A stretch of DNA of 64,000 nt from the NCBI RefSeq assembly GCF_002120225.1, contig NZ_LAPZ01000001.1, positions 531,705 to 595,704 on the forward strand. Direction: 5' to 3'. Numbering within the stretch: the stretch's first letter is position 1; every line of letters starts with the position of its first letter. This DNA comes from Tenacibaculum holothuriorum. Its GTDB lineage: Bacteria; Bacteroidota; Bacteroidia; Flavobacteriales; Flavobacteriaceae. The position numbers and the translations under genes are program-made. The notes below the pieces were generated by a model. It was not told where the DNA came from, ran no database searches, and saw only the letters and a program-made list of their open reading frames with translations. Shown piece after piece: positions 25,765 to 33,887 of this stretch.

Positions 25765-27861
25765 ATGAAGATAAAACACTACTACAATCAGTTTAAAAAT
25801 ATTGGTATTCACAATAACTTATCTAAACTAGAGCAAAAAAGAATTCGCTTATTAAATATATTTTGTAGTAATTGGTTTGTTATTGAACTCGTATTAATGA
25901 CTGAAGATGCTATTAATAAACCTGATCCTACTTTACAGCTTTTAATACACTCTGGTACTGTAATTGGACTTTTTATTACTGTTTTTCTACAAAAAAGTAA
26001 AAAGTATCAACTGGCTAGAATTCTCTTTTTTTCACTCATTTTATACAGTAATTTTATGTTCTGTAATTTTGCTGAAAGAGGTGGATATATTGAATATTTT
26101 TATATAGTAGTTCCTGTATTCTTATTATTATTTACCAATAATAAATACTTAATTTATAGCATATTTATAATTTCATATTTACTTTTTGTAATTCCTATTA
26201 ATTATTTTGACATCTATCCAGAAGGCACTTTTGGTTCTCCTGTACTTATTCTTATTCAATTTGTTATTTTTTTCTTTCTAGTACAGTACTTTAAAAACGC
26301 AAATATTAGAAGTGAAAAAATTCTTGAAAACCAACGAAAACAATTAGAGGAATTAAATGAATTTCAATCTCAGTTTTTTATTAATGTATCTCATGAAATT
26401 AGAACCCCGCTTACGCTAATTAAAGGGGAAATAGACAAACTAAATTTGTTTAAAAATACTTCGTATGCCTACGAGAGTGAAAAAATTAGTGAAGGATTAG
26501 ATAAACAAGTTTCAAAAATTAAAACGATTGTAGATGATGTATTAGATTTAGCAAAAATGAAAGACGCTAATTTTAAAATCAATACAGAAAAAGTACTTTT
26601 AAATGAATTAATTCATAAACTATATCTTTCTTTTGAGCCTCTTTGCAATCAAAAAGAGATTTGCTTTAAAATTACAAACGCCAATACTGCTGATTATTGG
26701 ATAAAAGCAGATTCTTTATTTTTAGAAAGAGCTATTAACAATATTATTGTAAACGCTATTAAATATACGCCTAAAAAAGGAAATATTACTTTAAATTTTA
26801 GTAAAAAGAATGATCAAGTTTCTTTAGCTATTACCGATACCGGAATAGGAATTTCTAAAAAAGATATTGATTTAATTTGCAACCGCTTTTACCAAGCTAA
26901 CAATGATATTAATAAAGCTGGAGGTAGTGGTATTGGATTAGCTTTTAGTAAAGAAATTATAGAATTACACAAAGGTTCTCTAACTATTGAAAGTGATCTA
27001 GATAAAGGAAGTACTTTTACACTTACATTTCCGCTAACTAAAGCTTCCGAACATAATTCTAAAGAAGTTAATATTCAACCTACTGAAACTACTATAGAAA
27101 TAACAAATCATACAAAAATAACAAATACCAAAGCTTATACTATTCTTATTGTTGATGATAATTATGATATGAGAACTTATTTAAAAGAGTTATTAAAAAG
27201 TTATAACTGTATAGAAGCCGAAAACGGACAAGAAGCTTTAACAATCTTATCAAAAAACTCTATAGACTTTGTTTTAACCGACTATATGATGCCTGTAATG
27301 AACGGGTTAACACTTATAGAGCAAATTAAAAAGAAAGAAATTAATGTTCCTATATTAATGTTAACTGCTCGTACAGATTCTAACAGTAAATTGAATGTTT
27401 TACGTTTAGGAATTGATGATTATTTAAACAAACCTTTTGAAAAGGAAGAACTTCTTATACGAATAGAAAATGCACTATACAATCATAAAAATAGAAATCG
27501 CTTTATTACTGATGAAGCTGTTAAAAAAACAGAATTAGAAGTAAATAATCAATGGATAGAAAAAGTAAAAGAATACATTTATAAAGAATGTAGTAATACT
27601 TCTATGACACAAGAAGATGTAGCTTTACATTTTAATCTTTCTAAGAGTTCATTGCATCGTAAACTTAAAAGTGAAACAGGTTTAACCCCTAATGCATTTA
27701 TTACAGAAGTTAAATTACAAAAAGCACGATTTTTACTAGAACAAAACCCAGCTATATTATTAAAATCTTTGGCTCTAGAAGTTGGATATTTACATACCTC
27801 ATATTTTTCAAAATTGTATGAACAGCGCTTTGGAGTAAAACCTGTAAAATTAGCGAGTTAA
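25765..27861 (+). CDS. Membrane hybrid histidine kinase with AraC-type output
   Basis: The 698-residue protein has five or six membrane segments in residues about 28-180 in place of a large periplasmic sensor. HisKA follows (V-S-H-E-I-R-T-P-L, His210). HATPase has N-A-I-K-Y, D-T-G-I-G-I-S and G-S-G-I-G-L-A. The receiver has V-D-D and L-T-D-Y-M-M-P with Asp506. An AraC HTH fills about 595-698. All catalytic motifs are present. It is divergent from the tail-collar operon and convergent with an AraC regulator (2 bp between stop codons). Repeated motifs in its promoter suggest autoregulation. Confidence 0.93.
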   Translation: MKIKHYYNQFKNIGIHNNLSKLEQKRIRLLNIFCSNWFVIELVLMTEDAINKPDPTLQLLIHSGTVIGLFITVFLQKSKKYQLARILFFSLILYSNFMFCNFAERGGYIEYFYIVVPVFLLLFTNNKYLIYSIFIISYLLFVIPINYFDIYPEGTFGSPVLILIQFVIFFFLVQYFKNANIRSEKILENQRKQLEELNEFQSQFFINVSHEIRTPLTLIKGEIDKLNLFKNTSYAYESEKISEGLDKQVSKIKTIVDDVLDLAKMKDANFKINTEKVLLNELIHKLYLSFEPLCNQKEICFKITNANTADYWIKADSLFLERAINNIIVNAIKYTPKKGNITLNFSKKNDQVSLAITDTGIGISKKDIDLICNRFYQANNDINKAGGSGIGLAFSKEIIELHKGSLTIESDLDKGSTFTLTFPLTKASEHNSKEVNIQPTETTIEITNHTKITNTKAYTILIVDDNYDMRTYLKELLKSYNCIEAENGQEALTILSKNSIDFVLTDYMMPVMNGLTLIEQIKKKEINVPILMLTARTDSNSKLNVLRLGIDDYLNKPFEKEELLIRIENALYNHKNRNRFITDEAVKKTELEVNNQWIEKVKEYIYKECSNTSMTQEDVALHFNLSKSSLHRKLKSETGLTPNAFITEVKLQKARFLLEQNPAILLKSLALEVGYLHTSYFSKLYEQRFGVKPVKLAS

Positions 27862-27863
27862 TA

Positions 27864-28697
27864 TTATCCTATTGCTTGATGTAAAATTTCATGATTTGGC
27901 CCTTTATATTTAGCAGGTGTAATACCCGAAAATTTCTTGAAATCTTTTGTTAGATGAGTTTGATCGTAAAAATTATACTGCGCTATAATATCTTGCAAAT
28001 TCACATGATTAGAATACAATCCAGCAATTAATGTATTAAACTTTACCAATCGAATATACAAACCAACAGTCATACCTACATATTTCTTAAAATAACGATT
28101 TAATGTACTCATAGAATGAGGATATTTACTTAAAATATCTTCAACAGTTAACATACCGCTTACTTTAAAAATATCATTCATAATTGCATCTATCGGCGTA
28201 GATTTTTCCCATTTTCTTATAGTACTATCTAATTTTTGATATATATATTCTGTTATTTCTTCCGCTGTTTGTAAAGACTCAAACTTATTGTATAAGTCTT
28301 CTAAAATGGTATTATCGATATATCTAGATAAATCAATATAATTAAAACTATTTTCAAAAGCATTAAGCCCAGTTATATTGTAAAAACTACAAGGGTTTAA
28401 TCGTACAACCACATAAGAAGAACTTTTATTCTTATTATAATTAAAATAGTACCATCTAGCTGGTTTTATATAAATTTTAGGGCTCTCTATGTACTTTCCG
28501 TTTTGTTCTGTAATGTCGCAGCCCCCATAATCAAAAACAATATAACTGTTCGTAAAACCAAACATTTGTTCATTTCTAATATCAATGTTATAGTTTACTT
28601 TAGTTACACTTTCAATTACTGAGTTTTCAATAATTTTCTGACTCAATGTAAACGGTAAATTCCGAATCATTTTTTCTTGATCTTTCTTCTGAGTCAT
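27864..28697 (-). CDS. AraC-family transcriptional regulator
   Basis: The 277-residue product has an N-terminal AraC sensor-like region without clear cupin motifs and two C-terminal HTH helices (about 175-270). The family tail F-Y-D-Q-T-H-L-T-K-D-F-K-K-F-S-G-I-T-P-A-K-Y is intact. Its promoter holds an 18/20 copy of the motif found twice upstream of the hybrid kinase, so the two genes and the tail-collar operon probably form one regulon. The ligand is unknown. Confidence 0.92.
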   Translation of the reverse strand: MTQKKDQEKMIRNLPFTLSQKIIENSVIESVTKVNYNIDIRNEQMFGFTNSYIVFDYGGCDITEQNGKYIESPKIYIKPARWYYFNYNKNKSSSYVVVRLNPCSFYNITGLNAFENSFNYIDLSRYIDNTILEDLYNKFESLQTAEEITEYIYQKLDSTIRKWEKSTPIDAIMNDIFKVSGMLTVEDILSKYPHSMSTLNRYFKKYVGMTVGLYIRLVKFNTLIAGLYSNHVNLQDIIAQYNFYDQTHLTKDFKKFSGITPAKYKGPNHEILHQAIG

Positions 28698-28725
28698 AAA
28701 ACAAAAAAATTTAGGTTAATAGTAT

Positions 28726-28745
28726 ATGTACAATATCGTCAAAAA
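28726..28745 (+). promoter_or_regulatory. 20-bp regulatory motif, copy C
   Basis: ATGTACAATATCGTCAAAAA matches copies A and B at 18 of 20 positions and ends 48 bp before the AraC-family start (28697, leftward). Confidence 0.6.
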
Positions 28746-28821
28746 ATTTAATTCTAAGAAAACAAAACACTAAATGATCTTTAAAATCTATCAATACATT
28801 CTTTTTAGTATCAGTAAATAA

Positions 28822-28849
28822 AAAAGGCTTCATGTTTATGAAGCCTTTT
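28822..28849. terminator. Terminator after the transglutaminase-like gene
   Basis: AAAAGGCTTCAT and ATGAAGCCTTTT form a perfect 12-bp stem with a GTTT loop, 4 bp past the stop codon at 28854. Confidence 0.85.
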
Positions 28850-28853
28850 CGAG

Positions 28854-29507
28854 TTATAAATTAGATAAATCTAATACTTCTCCTTTTTCAATTCTTTTTT
28901 CACTAATTATTGGATAATGCTGCTTCATAAGTTCAAACATATACAAAAGGGGAACTTCATCAAAAGCACCATAATCATCTAAATACTCCATGAACATTTT
29001 TTCTTCACTTTTATCATATTCATGAAAAATAGAATCTTCTTTTCCATTAAATTCTAATACATTTACTCCTAACAAATTACATAATGATTTATTAAACGCT
29101 GGTGTAGCTTTTACCCATTTATCATGCAAATAAACTTCTACATAGCCATGAGGAACTAATTCATCGCTTTGTAAAGTTTCTACTATTTTATCTACAGCCA
29201 AATGATTTTTTACTTTAGCTAATCCTAAACGACTAGGAATATTTTTTGCTCTAAGAAGTGTAATTAATATTGTTGCTTTCTCTAAGCAATGTCCTGTTTT
29301 TCGTTGCATTAAGTTTGATGCTTTCCAATCTTTTTCATTCAAACTAAAATGATACGGATAATACTCCCAAGAATCTCTAACATAGTTGTATGCTTTTATG
29401 GCATATTCTTCTGAAGTTAACTCTCCTTCTCCCTCAGTTATCTTTTGTATAGTTTCTTGAATAATTTTATCGGAATAATCAAAATAGAAATTCTCTTCAG
29501 TATACAT
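28854..29507 (-). CDS. Transglutaminase-like domain protein
   Basis: The 217-residue cytoplasmic protein has the transglutaminase-core pattern: a Cys in G-H-C-L-E-K-A, a His in P-H-G-Y-V-E-V-Y-L and a downstream K-W-V-K-A-T-P-A. The usual Asp after W-x-x-x-D-P/A-T appears replaced (A-T-P), so catalytic status is uncertain. It lies 5 bp after the acyl-CoA dehydrogenase gene, so it is co-transcribed and under the same TetR control. A role in peptide or fatty-acid metabolism is not evident. Confidence 0.85.
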   Translation of the reverse strand: MYTEENFYFDYSDKIIQETIQKITEGEGELTSEEYAIKAYNYVRDSWEYYPYHFSLNEKDWKASNLMQRKTGHCLEKATILITLLRAKNIPSRLGLAKVKNHLAVDKIVETLQSDELVPHGYVEVYLHDKWVKATPAFNKSLCNLLGVNVLEFNGKEDSIFHEYDKSEEKMFMEYLDDYGAFDEVPLLYMFELMKQHYPIISEKRIEKGEVLDLSNL

Positions 29508-29512
29508 TTTTA

Positions 29513-31303
29513 TTAATTACTTAAATTATAAACTCCTTTAGATTCTTCAACATAAGCACAAATTTTTCTACGAGCTTCCTTTATATTATTATGAGGAAGT
29601 TGAGCATATTTTGTAAATGCTTGCTCTATAATTTTTGCATCTTCTTTTTTGTCAAAACATGCTATTAAGTTTTTAACCGTGTTTTCCATTTCATTAAAAC
29701 AATCAAATCCAATTGTTTTTAATATCGGATAATGAATTTCAGGATTTAACTTATCTACTTCTTTAAGTTTTTTAATACGAAGTGCAACACTTTCAATCGC
29801 ATACACAGTAATTAACATATCAGAAATATGCATTGCTATCTCCTGTTCTTCGGTTAACTGAGTCATATATTGTTGTGCACAAACTCCAGTTACTAAAACA
29901 CATAAAAATCTTAAATTATCAACAAGTTGTTCGTATCTTTCAATTGTATCTTCAGAAAAGGCAGCAATTGGTTCTGATAAATCAGACATTAATTTTGTAT
30001 AAGGACTAAAGAAATCTATTTCTCCTTTCATTCCTTTTTTAAGGAATTCTTTAATAATAACTAATCGGTTAATTTCATTTGTACCTTCAAAAATTCTACT
30101 AATACGAGCTCCTCTATACAATCTTTCTACAGGAGATTCTGCAGAAAATCCCATTCCACCGTAAATTTGAATACTTTCATCTACAATAAAATCTTGTGCT
30201 TCTGAACCATAAACTTTAGCAATAGCGCATTCAATACTAAATTCTTTTAAAGCTTCAATTTTTGCTTCTGAAAAAGGCATACCAGATTGAGATAATGCTT
30301 CACAGTTTTCATCAATAGAATTAGCCACTCTATACACTATTGCTTCATTCGTAAATATTTTACTCGTCATTTTAGCAATTTTATCTTTCATTGCCCCAAA
30401 TTCAAGAATCGATTTACCAAACTGTTCTCTTTCAATAGCATAATTTACCGAATGTTCTAAAGCTAATTTACTAACTCCTAAACAAGCCGCTCCTAATTTA
30501 ATTCTACCTGTGTTTAAGGTATTTAAAGCTATTTTAAGTCCTCTATTTCTTTCTCCTAATAAATGTGTTGATGGAACTATCGTATTTTCAAAAAATACTT
30601 GACGAGTACTCCATCCAGAAAGTCCCATTTTTTTCTCTTCTGGTCCAAAACTTATTCCTCCAAAATCTCTATCTACTATAAAAGCTGAAAGATTTTTGTC
30701 ATCTTCAATCTTAGCAAAAACAATAAACATATTAGCAATACCTGCATTAGATATCCACGCTTTCTGCCCATTAATAACATAATTACCTTCTGTATTAATT
30801 GTTGCTTTTGTTTTACCTGCATTGGCATCGCTACCCGCATTAGGTTCTGTTAAAGCAAAAGCTGAAATAAAAGAACCGTCAGTCATTTTAGGAATATATT
30901 GTTCTTTTAAATACTCGCTTCCATATAATAAAACTGGCGCAATACCTATACTTGTTTGAACGCCTAATGCACCAGCAAACGAATACCCTTTACTCATAGA
31001 TTCTACATAATGAAGTACATCTTTTAAAGAAAGATTTACACCACCATACTTTTCAGAAACTTCTAAACTTAAGAAACCTAAATCTCCGCATTTTTTTAGT
31101 AAATCTGGAGTTTTATCTATCCCTGCTACCGACTCTAACTCTTCTAAATTAGATTCTATTTCTGTTTCTAAAAACTGAGTGGCTGCTTCTTGAATCATAA
31201 TTGATTCTTCTGTCTTTAGTTCTGTTGTATAAAAAGTAGCTAAAGATTCATTTTTTACTAAAAAAGAACCGCCAATATTCATTACTAATGTTTCTGTATT
31301 CAT
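29513..31303 (-). CDS. Acyl-CoA dehydrogenase
   Basis: The 596-residue flavoprotein oxidises acyl-CoA to the trans-2-enoyl form in beta-oxidation. Family motifs are F-A-L-T-E-P-N-A-G-S-D and W-I-S-N-A-G near residues 155-190. Further on are R-E-Q-F-G-K-x-I, Q-I-Y-G-G-M-G-F and I-F-E-G-T-N-E-I, which contains the likely catalytic Glu. The extra C-terminal 180 residues match the long flavobacterial form. It is first in a two-gene operon. A TetR operator overlaps its predicted transcription start. Confidence 0.95.
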   Translation of the reverse strand: MNTETLVMNIGGSFLVKNESLATFYTTELKTEESIMIQEAATQFLETEIESNLEELESVAGIDKTPDLLKKCGDLGFLSLEVSEKYGGVNLSLKDVLHYVESMSKGYSFAGALGVQTSIGIAPVLLYGSEYLKEQYIPKMTDGSFISAFALTEPNAGSDANAGKTKATINTEGNYVINGQKAWISNAGIANMFIVFAKIEDDKNLSAFIVDRDFGGISFGPEEKKMGLSGWSTRQVFFENTIVPSTHLLGERNRGLKIALNTLNTGRIKLGAACLGVSKLALEHSVNYAIEREQFGKSILEFGAMKDKIAKMTSKIFTNEAIVYRVANSIDENCEALSQSGMPFSEAKIEALKEFSIECAIAKVYGSEAQDFIVDESIQIYGGMGFSAESPVERLYRGARISRIFEGTNEINRLVIIKEFLKKGMKGEIDFFSPYTKLMSDLSEPIAAFSEDTIERYEQLVDNLRFLCVLVTGVCAQQYMTQLTEEQEIAMHISDMLITVYAIESVALRIKKLKEVDKLNPEIHYPILKTIGFDCFNEMENTVKNLIACFDKKEDAKIIEQAFTKYAQLPHNNIKEARRKICAYVEESKGVYNLSN

Positions 31304-31318
31304 AAATATTTATTTAAT

Positions 31319-31334
31319 TAGGCAAAAATGCCTA
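31319..31334. promoter_or_regulatory. TetR operator 1, at the acyl-CoA dehydrogenase start site
   Basis: TAGGCAAAAATGCCTA is a 6-4-6 palindrome located just downstream of the leftward -7 box at 31337-31344, where it would block transcription. It is identical to operator 2. Confidence 0.85.
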
Positions 31335-31336
31335 GA

Positions 31337-31344
31337 CAAATATA
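31337..31344 (-). promoter_or_regulatory. -7 promoter element of the acyl-CoA dehydrogenase operon
   Basis: The minus strand reads TATATTTG, matching TAnnTTTG. A TTG lies 15 bp further upstream. The operator begins 2 bp downstream of the box. Confidence 0.7.
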
Positions 31345-31362
31345 GAAATTAATTTTATACAA

Positions 31363-31378
31363 TAGGCAAAAATGCCTA
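31363..31378. promoter_or_regulatory. TetR operator 2, overlapping the tetR promoter
   Basis: TAGGCAAAAATGCCTA is identical to operator 1, with centres 44 bp apart. It overlaps the rightward -7 box TAATTTTG at 31377-31384, which implies autorepression. Confidence 0.85.
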
Positions 31379-31384
31379 ATTTTG
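31377..31384 (+). promoter_or_regulatory. -7 promoter element of the TetR gene (probably leaderless)
   Basis: TAATTTTG ends 4 bp before the ATG at 31389, so transcription should begin at or next to the start codon. Confidence 0.6.
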
Positions 31385-31388
31385 ATTC

Positions 31389-32024
31389 ATGAATACAAAA
31401 GATCGAATTTTAAATGCTGCTCTAATCCTTTTTAACAAAGAAGGTTATACAAATGTTTCTAGTAAGTCGATTAGTGAAGAAATGGGAATTAGTTATGGTA
31501 ATTTATGCTATCATTTTCCTAAAAAAGATGATATTGTTCTTCGTTTACATCAAAATTTCCTAGATGAAATGGATGAAACTCTCGAAAATTTAGAAGGAGA
31601 AATTTTTGAATTTGATTTTATGCTTCGTAGTTTAAAACAACTTATGGATTTAACTTTTAAGTATCGTTTTTTTCTATTGAATAGCTATGATATTATTACT
31701 CGTTACCCCAATATAAAGGAAAAAACTATAGAACGCTCCAAGGCATATAATACTGTTATTTACCGAATTGCTATTTTCTTGGTTGAAAATGGATATATGC
31801 ATCCAACAAACGATGATAAATTGCTTAGAAAGAAAATTCATGGTTTACTAATCATTTTCAACTCTTGGATTGTAGATTATGCTGTTTTTTATGAAGAGAC
31901 TCTTGATAAAGATGAAGTAGAATCTACCTATTACATAAAACTCCTTTTTTCCATGATTCAATCATCTTTAACTAAAAAAGGAAAAGAATCTTTTGCTTCT
32001 GTATACCTATCAATGATTTCATAA
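31389..32024 (+). CDS. TetR-family repressor of the acyl-CoA dehydrogenase operon
   Basis: The 211-residue protein has a TetR HTH in residues 1-50 (R-I-L-N-A-A-L-x-L-F-N-K-E-G-Y, then I-S-E-E-M-G-I-S-Y-G-N-L-C-Y-H-F-P-K-K). A variable C-terminal ligand domain follows. Two identical palindromes lie in the divergent intergenic region, one on each promoter, which is the classical arrangement for a local repressor. By analogy with FadR-type TetR proteins the inducer may be an acyl-CoA; this is inference. Confidence 0.93.
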   Translation: MNTKDRILNAALILFNKEGYTNVSSKSISEEMGISYGNLCYHFPKKDDIVLRLHQNFLDEMDETLENLEGEIFEFDFMLRSLKQLMDLTFKYRFFLLNSYDIITRYPNIKEKTIERSKAYNTVIYRIAIFLVENGYMHPTNDDKLLRKKIHGLLIIFNSWIVDYAVFYEETLDKDEVESTYYIKLLFSMIQSSLTKKGKESFASVYLSMIS

Positions 32025-32032
32025 TTATAATG

Positions 32033-32040
32033 TAGTTTTG
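32033..32040 (+). promoter_or_regulatory. -7 promoter element for the gene at 32049
   Basis: TAGTTTTG matches TAnnTTTG and ends 8 bp before the ATG. It gives the small genes downstream their own promoter. Confidence 0.5.
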
Positions 32041-32048
32041 TTTTTACA

Positions 32049-32417
32049 ATGAAAACAATAACTGTAAGAGATTTAGTTGGAGACTATACTATAATAGGAA
32101 GTAATCAAAACGATAGTAATATAAACTATCGAGGTACTTTAAATTTAACTCTTGATGAACATGAACGAATTCTTGCTAAGTGGCTTATTAATAATGAGCA
32201 AGAACAATTTGGCTCTGGTTTTTTTAAGAATAATATCTTAGTAATTAACTTTAATTATCTGGGAGAAGATAATAGTACATATAAAGGAGTGGTTGTTTAC
32301 CAATGTTTAACTAAAGATATATTAGATGGATTTTGGTCTGAAGATTTCGGAAATCCTTTATTTCTTGGAGAAGAACGTTGTTTTAGAGTTAAAGAATCTC
32401 AAATAGATTTAAATTAA
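32049..32417 (+). CDS. Small cytoplasmic protein of unknown function
   Basis: The 122-residue product is not recognised. It has no signal or membrane segment and looks like a small beta-barrel: alternating strands with L-V-G-D-Y-T-I-I-G, L-T-L-D-E-H, then G-F-W-S-E-D-F-G and a closing R-C-F-R-V. This is a lipocalin- or META-like rhythm but not a firm match. It is followed at 3 bp by the YchJ-type gene, so the two are probably co-transcribed. Confidence 0.75.
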   Translation: MKTITVRDLVGDYTIIGSNQNDSNINYRGTLNLTLDEHERILAKWLINNEQEQFGSGFFKNNILVINFNYLGEDNSTYKGVVVYQCLTKDILDGFWSEDFGNPLFLGEERCFRVKESQIDLN

Positions 32418-32420
32418 AAA

Positions 32421-32807
32421 ATGAATTGTCCTTGTAATCCATCAAAAAAGTATAGTGAATGTTGTAAGCCCATTCATGAAGACATTCAAAAAGCATTTAC
32501 TGCTGAACAACTTATGCGTTCTAGATATAGCGCTTTTGTATTGGCTAATGTAGATTATTTACAAAAAAGTCATCATAGTACAACTCGACCTTCAAAAAAA
32601 GAAAAAAGAGAAATTTTGTCTTGGACAAAATCTGTACAATGGTTAAAATTAGAAGTTTTACATACTACAAAAGGAACAACAAGCGATACCAAAGGAACTG
32701 TAGAATTTAAAGCCTATTTTATGGAAAATGGCTCAATTGACATAATTCATGAAAACTCATTTTTTAGTAAAGAAAATGGTCATTGGGTGTATGTAAAAGC
32801 AAACTAA
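32421..32807 (+). CDS. YchJ-family (UPF0225) SEC-C motif protein
   Basis: The 128-residue product starts with a zinc-binding SEC-C-like motif C-P-C-N-P-S-K-K-Y-S-E-C-C. The YchJ core follows: A-E-Q-L-M-R-S-R-Y-S-A-F, W-L-K-L-E-V-L, and V-E-F-K-A-Y-F near the end. The length matches the family. YchJ proteins have an NTF2-like fold, and no clear function is known to me. It ends just before an interspersed palindromic repeat that may stop transcription. Confidence 0.9.
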   Translation: MNCPCNPSKKYSECCKPIHEDIQKAFTAEQLMRSRYSAFVLANVDYLQKSHHSTTRPSKKEKREILSWTKSVQWLKLEVLHTTKGTTSDTKGTVEFKAYFMENGSIDIIHENSFFSKENGHWVYVKAN

Positions 32808-32812
32808 TACTT

Positions 32813-32838
32813 TGGATTCCCTTTTTGACGGGAATGAC
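32813..32838. repeat. Interspersed palindromic repeat, copy 1 (flanking the MoxR gene)
   Basis: GATTCCC and GGGAATGAC form a short hairpin. A second copy in the same orientation is at 33842-33869. Both share GATTCCC...CGGGAATGACAA, the type of small dispersed palindrome found in many flavobacterial and other genomes. Confidence 0.7.
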
Positions 32839-32854
32839 AATTATTGCTTCTTAA

Positions 32855-33808
32855 TTAAAATAATGATTCTATAATTTGCTTAACAGTAATTCCTTCTGCT
32901 TCTGCCTTATAGTTCTTTACAATTCTATGCGATAAAATAGGAACTGCAACCGCTTGTACATCTTCAATATCTGGTGAGTATTTTCCGTTAATAGCTGCGT
33001 TAGCTTTTGCCGCTAAAATTAAATTTTGTGATGCACGAGGGCCCGCACCCCAATCGATATATTTTTTAATTAGTTCTGTAGCTTTATCTGAATTAGGTCT
33101 GGTTTTTGCTACCAAACCAACTGCGTATTCTATAACATTATCTGTTACAGGTATTTTTCGAATTAACTTTTGAGTATTAATTATTCCTTGAGCAGAGAAC
33201 ACAGATGACACAGTTTGTTGAACTTCAGAAGTGGTATTTTTTACCACTTGAACTTCTTCTTCAAAACTAGGATATTCTAAATTTATCGAAAACATAAAAC
33301 GATCTAATTGAGCTTCTGGCAAAGGATAAGTTCCTTCTTGTTCAATTGGATTTTGAGTTGCTAATACAAAAAATGGCAAATCTAATTTATAATGATGACC
33401 TGCTACTGTTACCGAACGTTCTTGCATTGCTTCTAATAAAGCTGCTTGTGTTTTCGGAGGCGTTCTGTTAATTTCATCTGCCAATATGATATTAGAAAAA
33501 ATAGGTCCTTTTATGAATTTAAACTTTCTATTTTCATCTAAAATCTCACTTCCTAAAATATCTGATGGCATTAAATCTGGCGTAAACTGAATTCTTTTAA
33601 AGTCTAATCCTAAAACATTAGAAATTGTGTTTACTAATAAGGTTTTTGCAAGTCCAGGTACACCAATTAACAATGAATGTCCTCCACAAAAAACAGATAA
33701 CAAGGTAAAATTTACTGCTTCTTCTTGACCTATTATTACTTTTCCTATTTCTTTTTGTAGCTCTTTATATTTAACTACTAAATTGTTTACCGCAGTTACA
33801 TCAGACAT
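32855..33808 (-). CDS. MoxR-family AAA+ ATPase
   Basis: The start is set at ATG 33808 (M-S-D-V-T-A-V-N-N). The longer frame to 33868 begins with TTG and translates the interspersed repeat, so its first 20 residues are spurious. The 317-residue protein has Walker A (G-V-P-G-L-A-K-T), Walker B (I-L-A-D-E-I-N-R), sensor 1 (L-A-T-Q-N-P) and the arginine finger region L-D-R-F. MoxR ATPases act as chaperones for membrane or periplasmic complexes, usually with DUF58 and VWA partners. None of these follows here, because the next gene is convergent. Confidence 0.92.
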   Translation of the reverse strand: MSDVTAVNNLVVKYKELQKEIGKVIIGQEEAVNFTLLSVFCGGHSLLIGVPGLAKTLLVNTISNVLGLDFKRIQFTPDLMPSDILGSEILDENRKFKFIKGPIFSNIILADEINRTPPKTQAALLEAMQERSVTVAGHHYKLDLPFFVLATQNPIEQEGTYPLPEAQLDRFMFSINLEYPSFEEEVQVVKNTTSEVQQTVSSVFSAQGIINTQKLIRKIPVTDNVIEYAVGLVAKTRPNSDKATELIKKYIDWGAGPRASQNLILAAKANAAINGKYSPDIEDVQAVAVPILSHRIVKNYKAEAEGITVKQIIESLF

Positions 33809-33841
33809 AGTATGTTCTAATATTAATATTTTTATAAATAA

Positions 33842-33869
33842 AGATTCCCGCCGTAGCGGGAATGACAAT
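33842..33869. repeat. Interspersed palindromic repeat, copy 2 (between the SurA-like and MoxR genes)
   Basis: ATTCCCGC and GCGGGAAT pair around a short CGTA loop. It is in the same orientation as copy 1 at 32813. Its reverse translation produces a false N-terminal extension of the MoxR frame. Confidence 0.75.
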
Positions 33870-33887
33870 ATAGTAAATTATTGGGTT

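Noticed and set aside
33809..33868. N-terminal extension of the MoxR frame
   Set aside because: Begins with TTG and translates the palindromic repeat; MoxR proteins start near the chosen Met.
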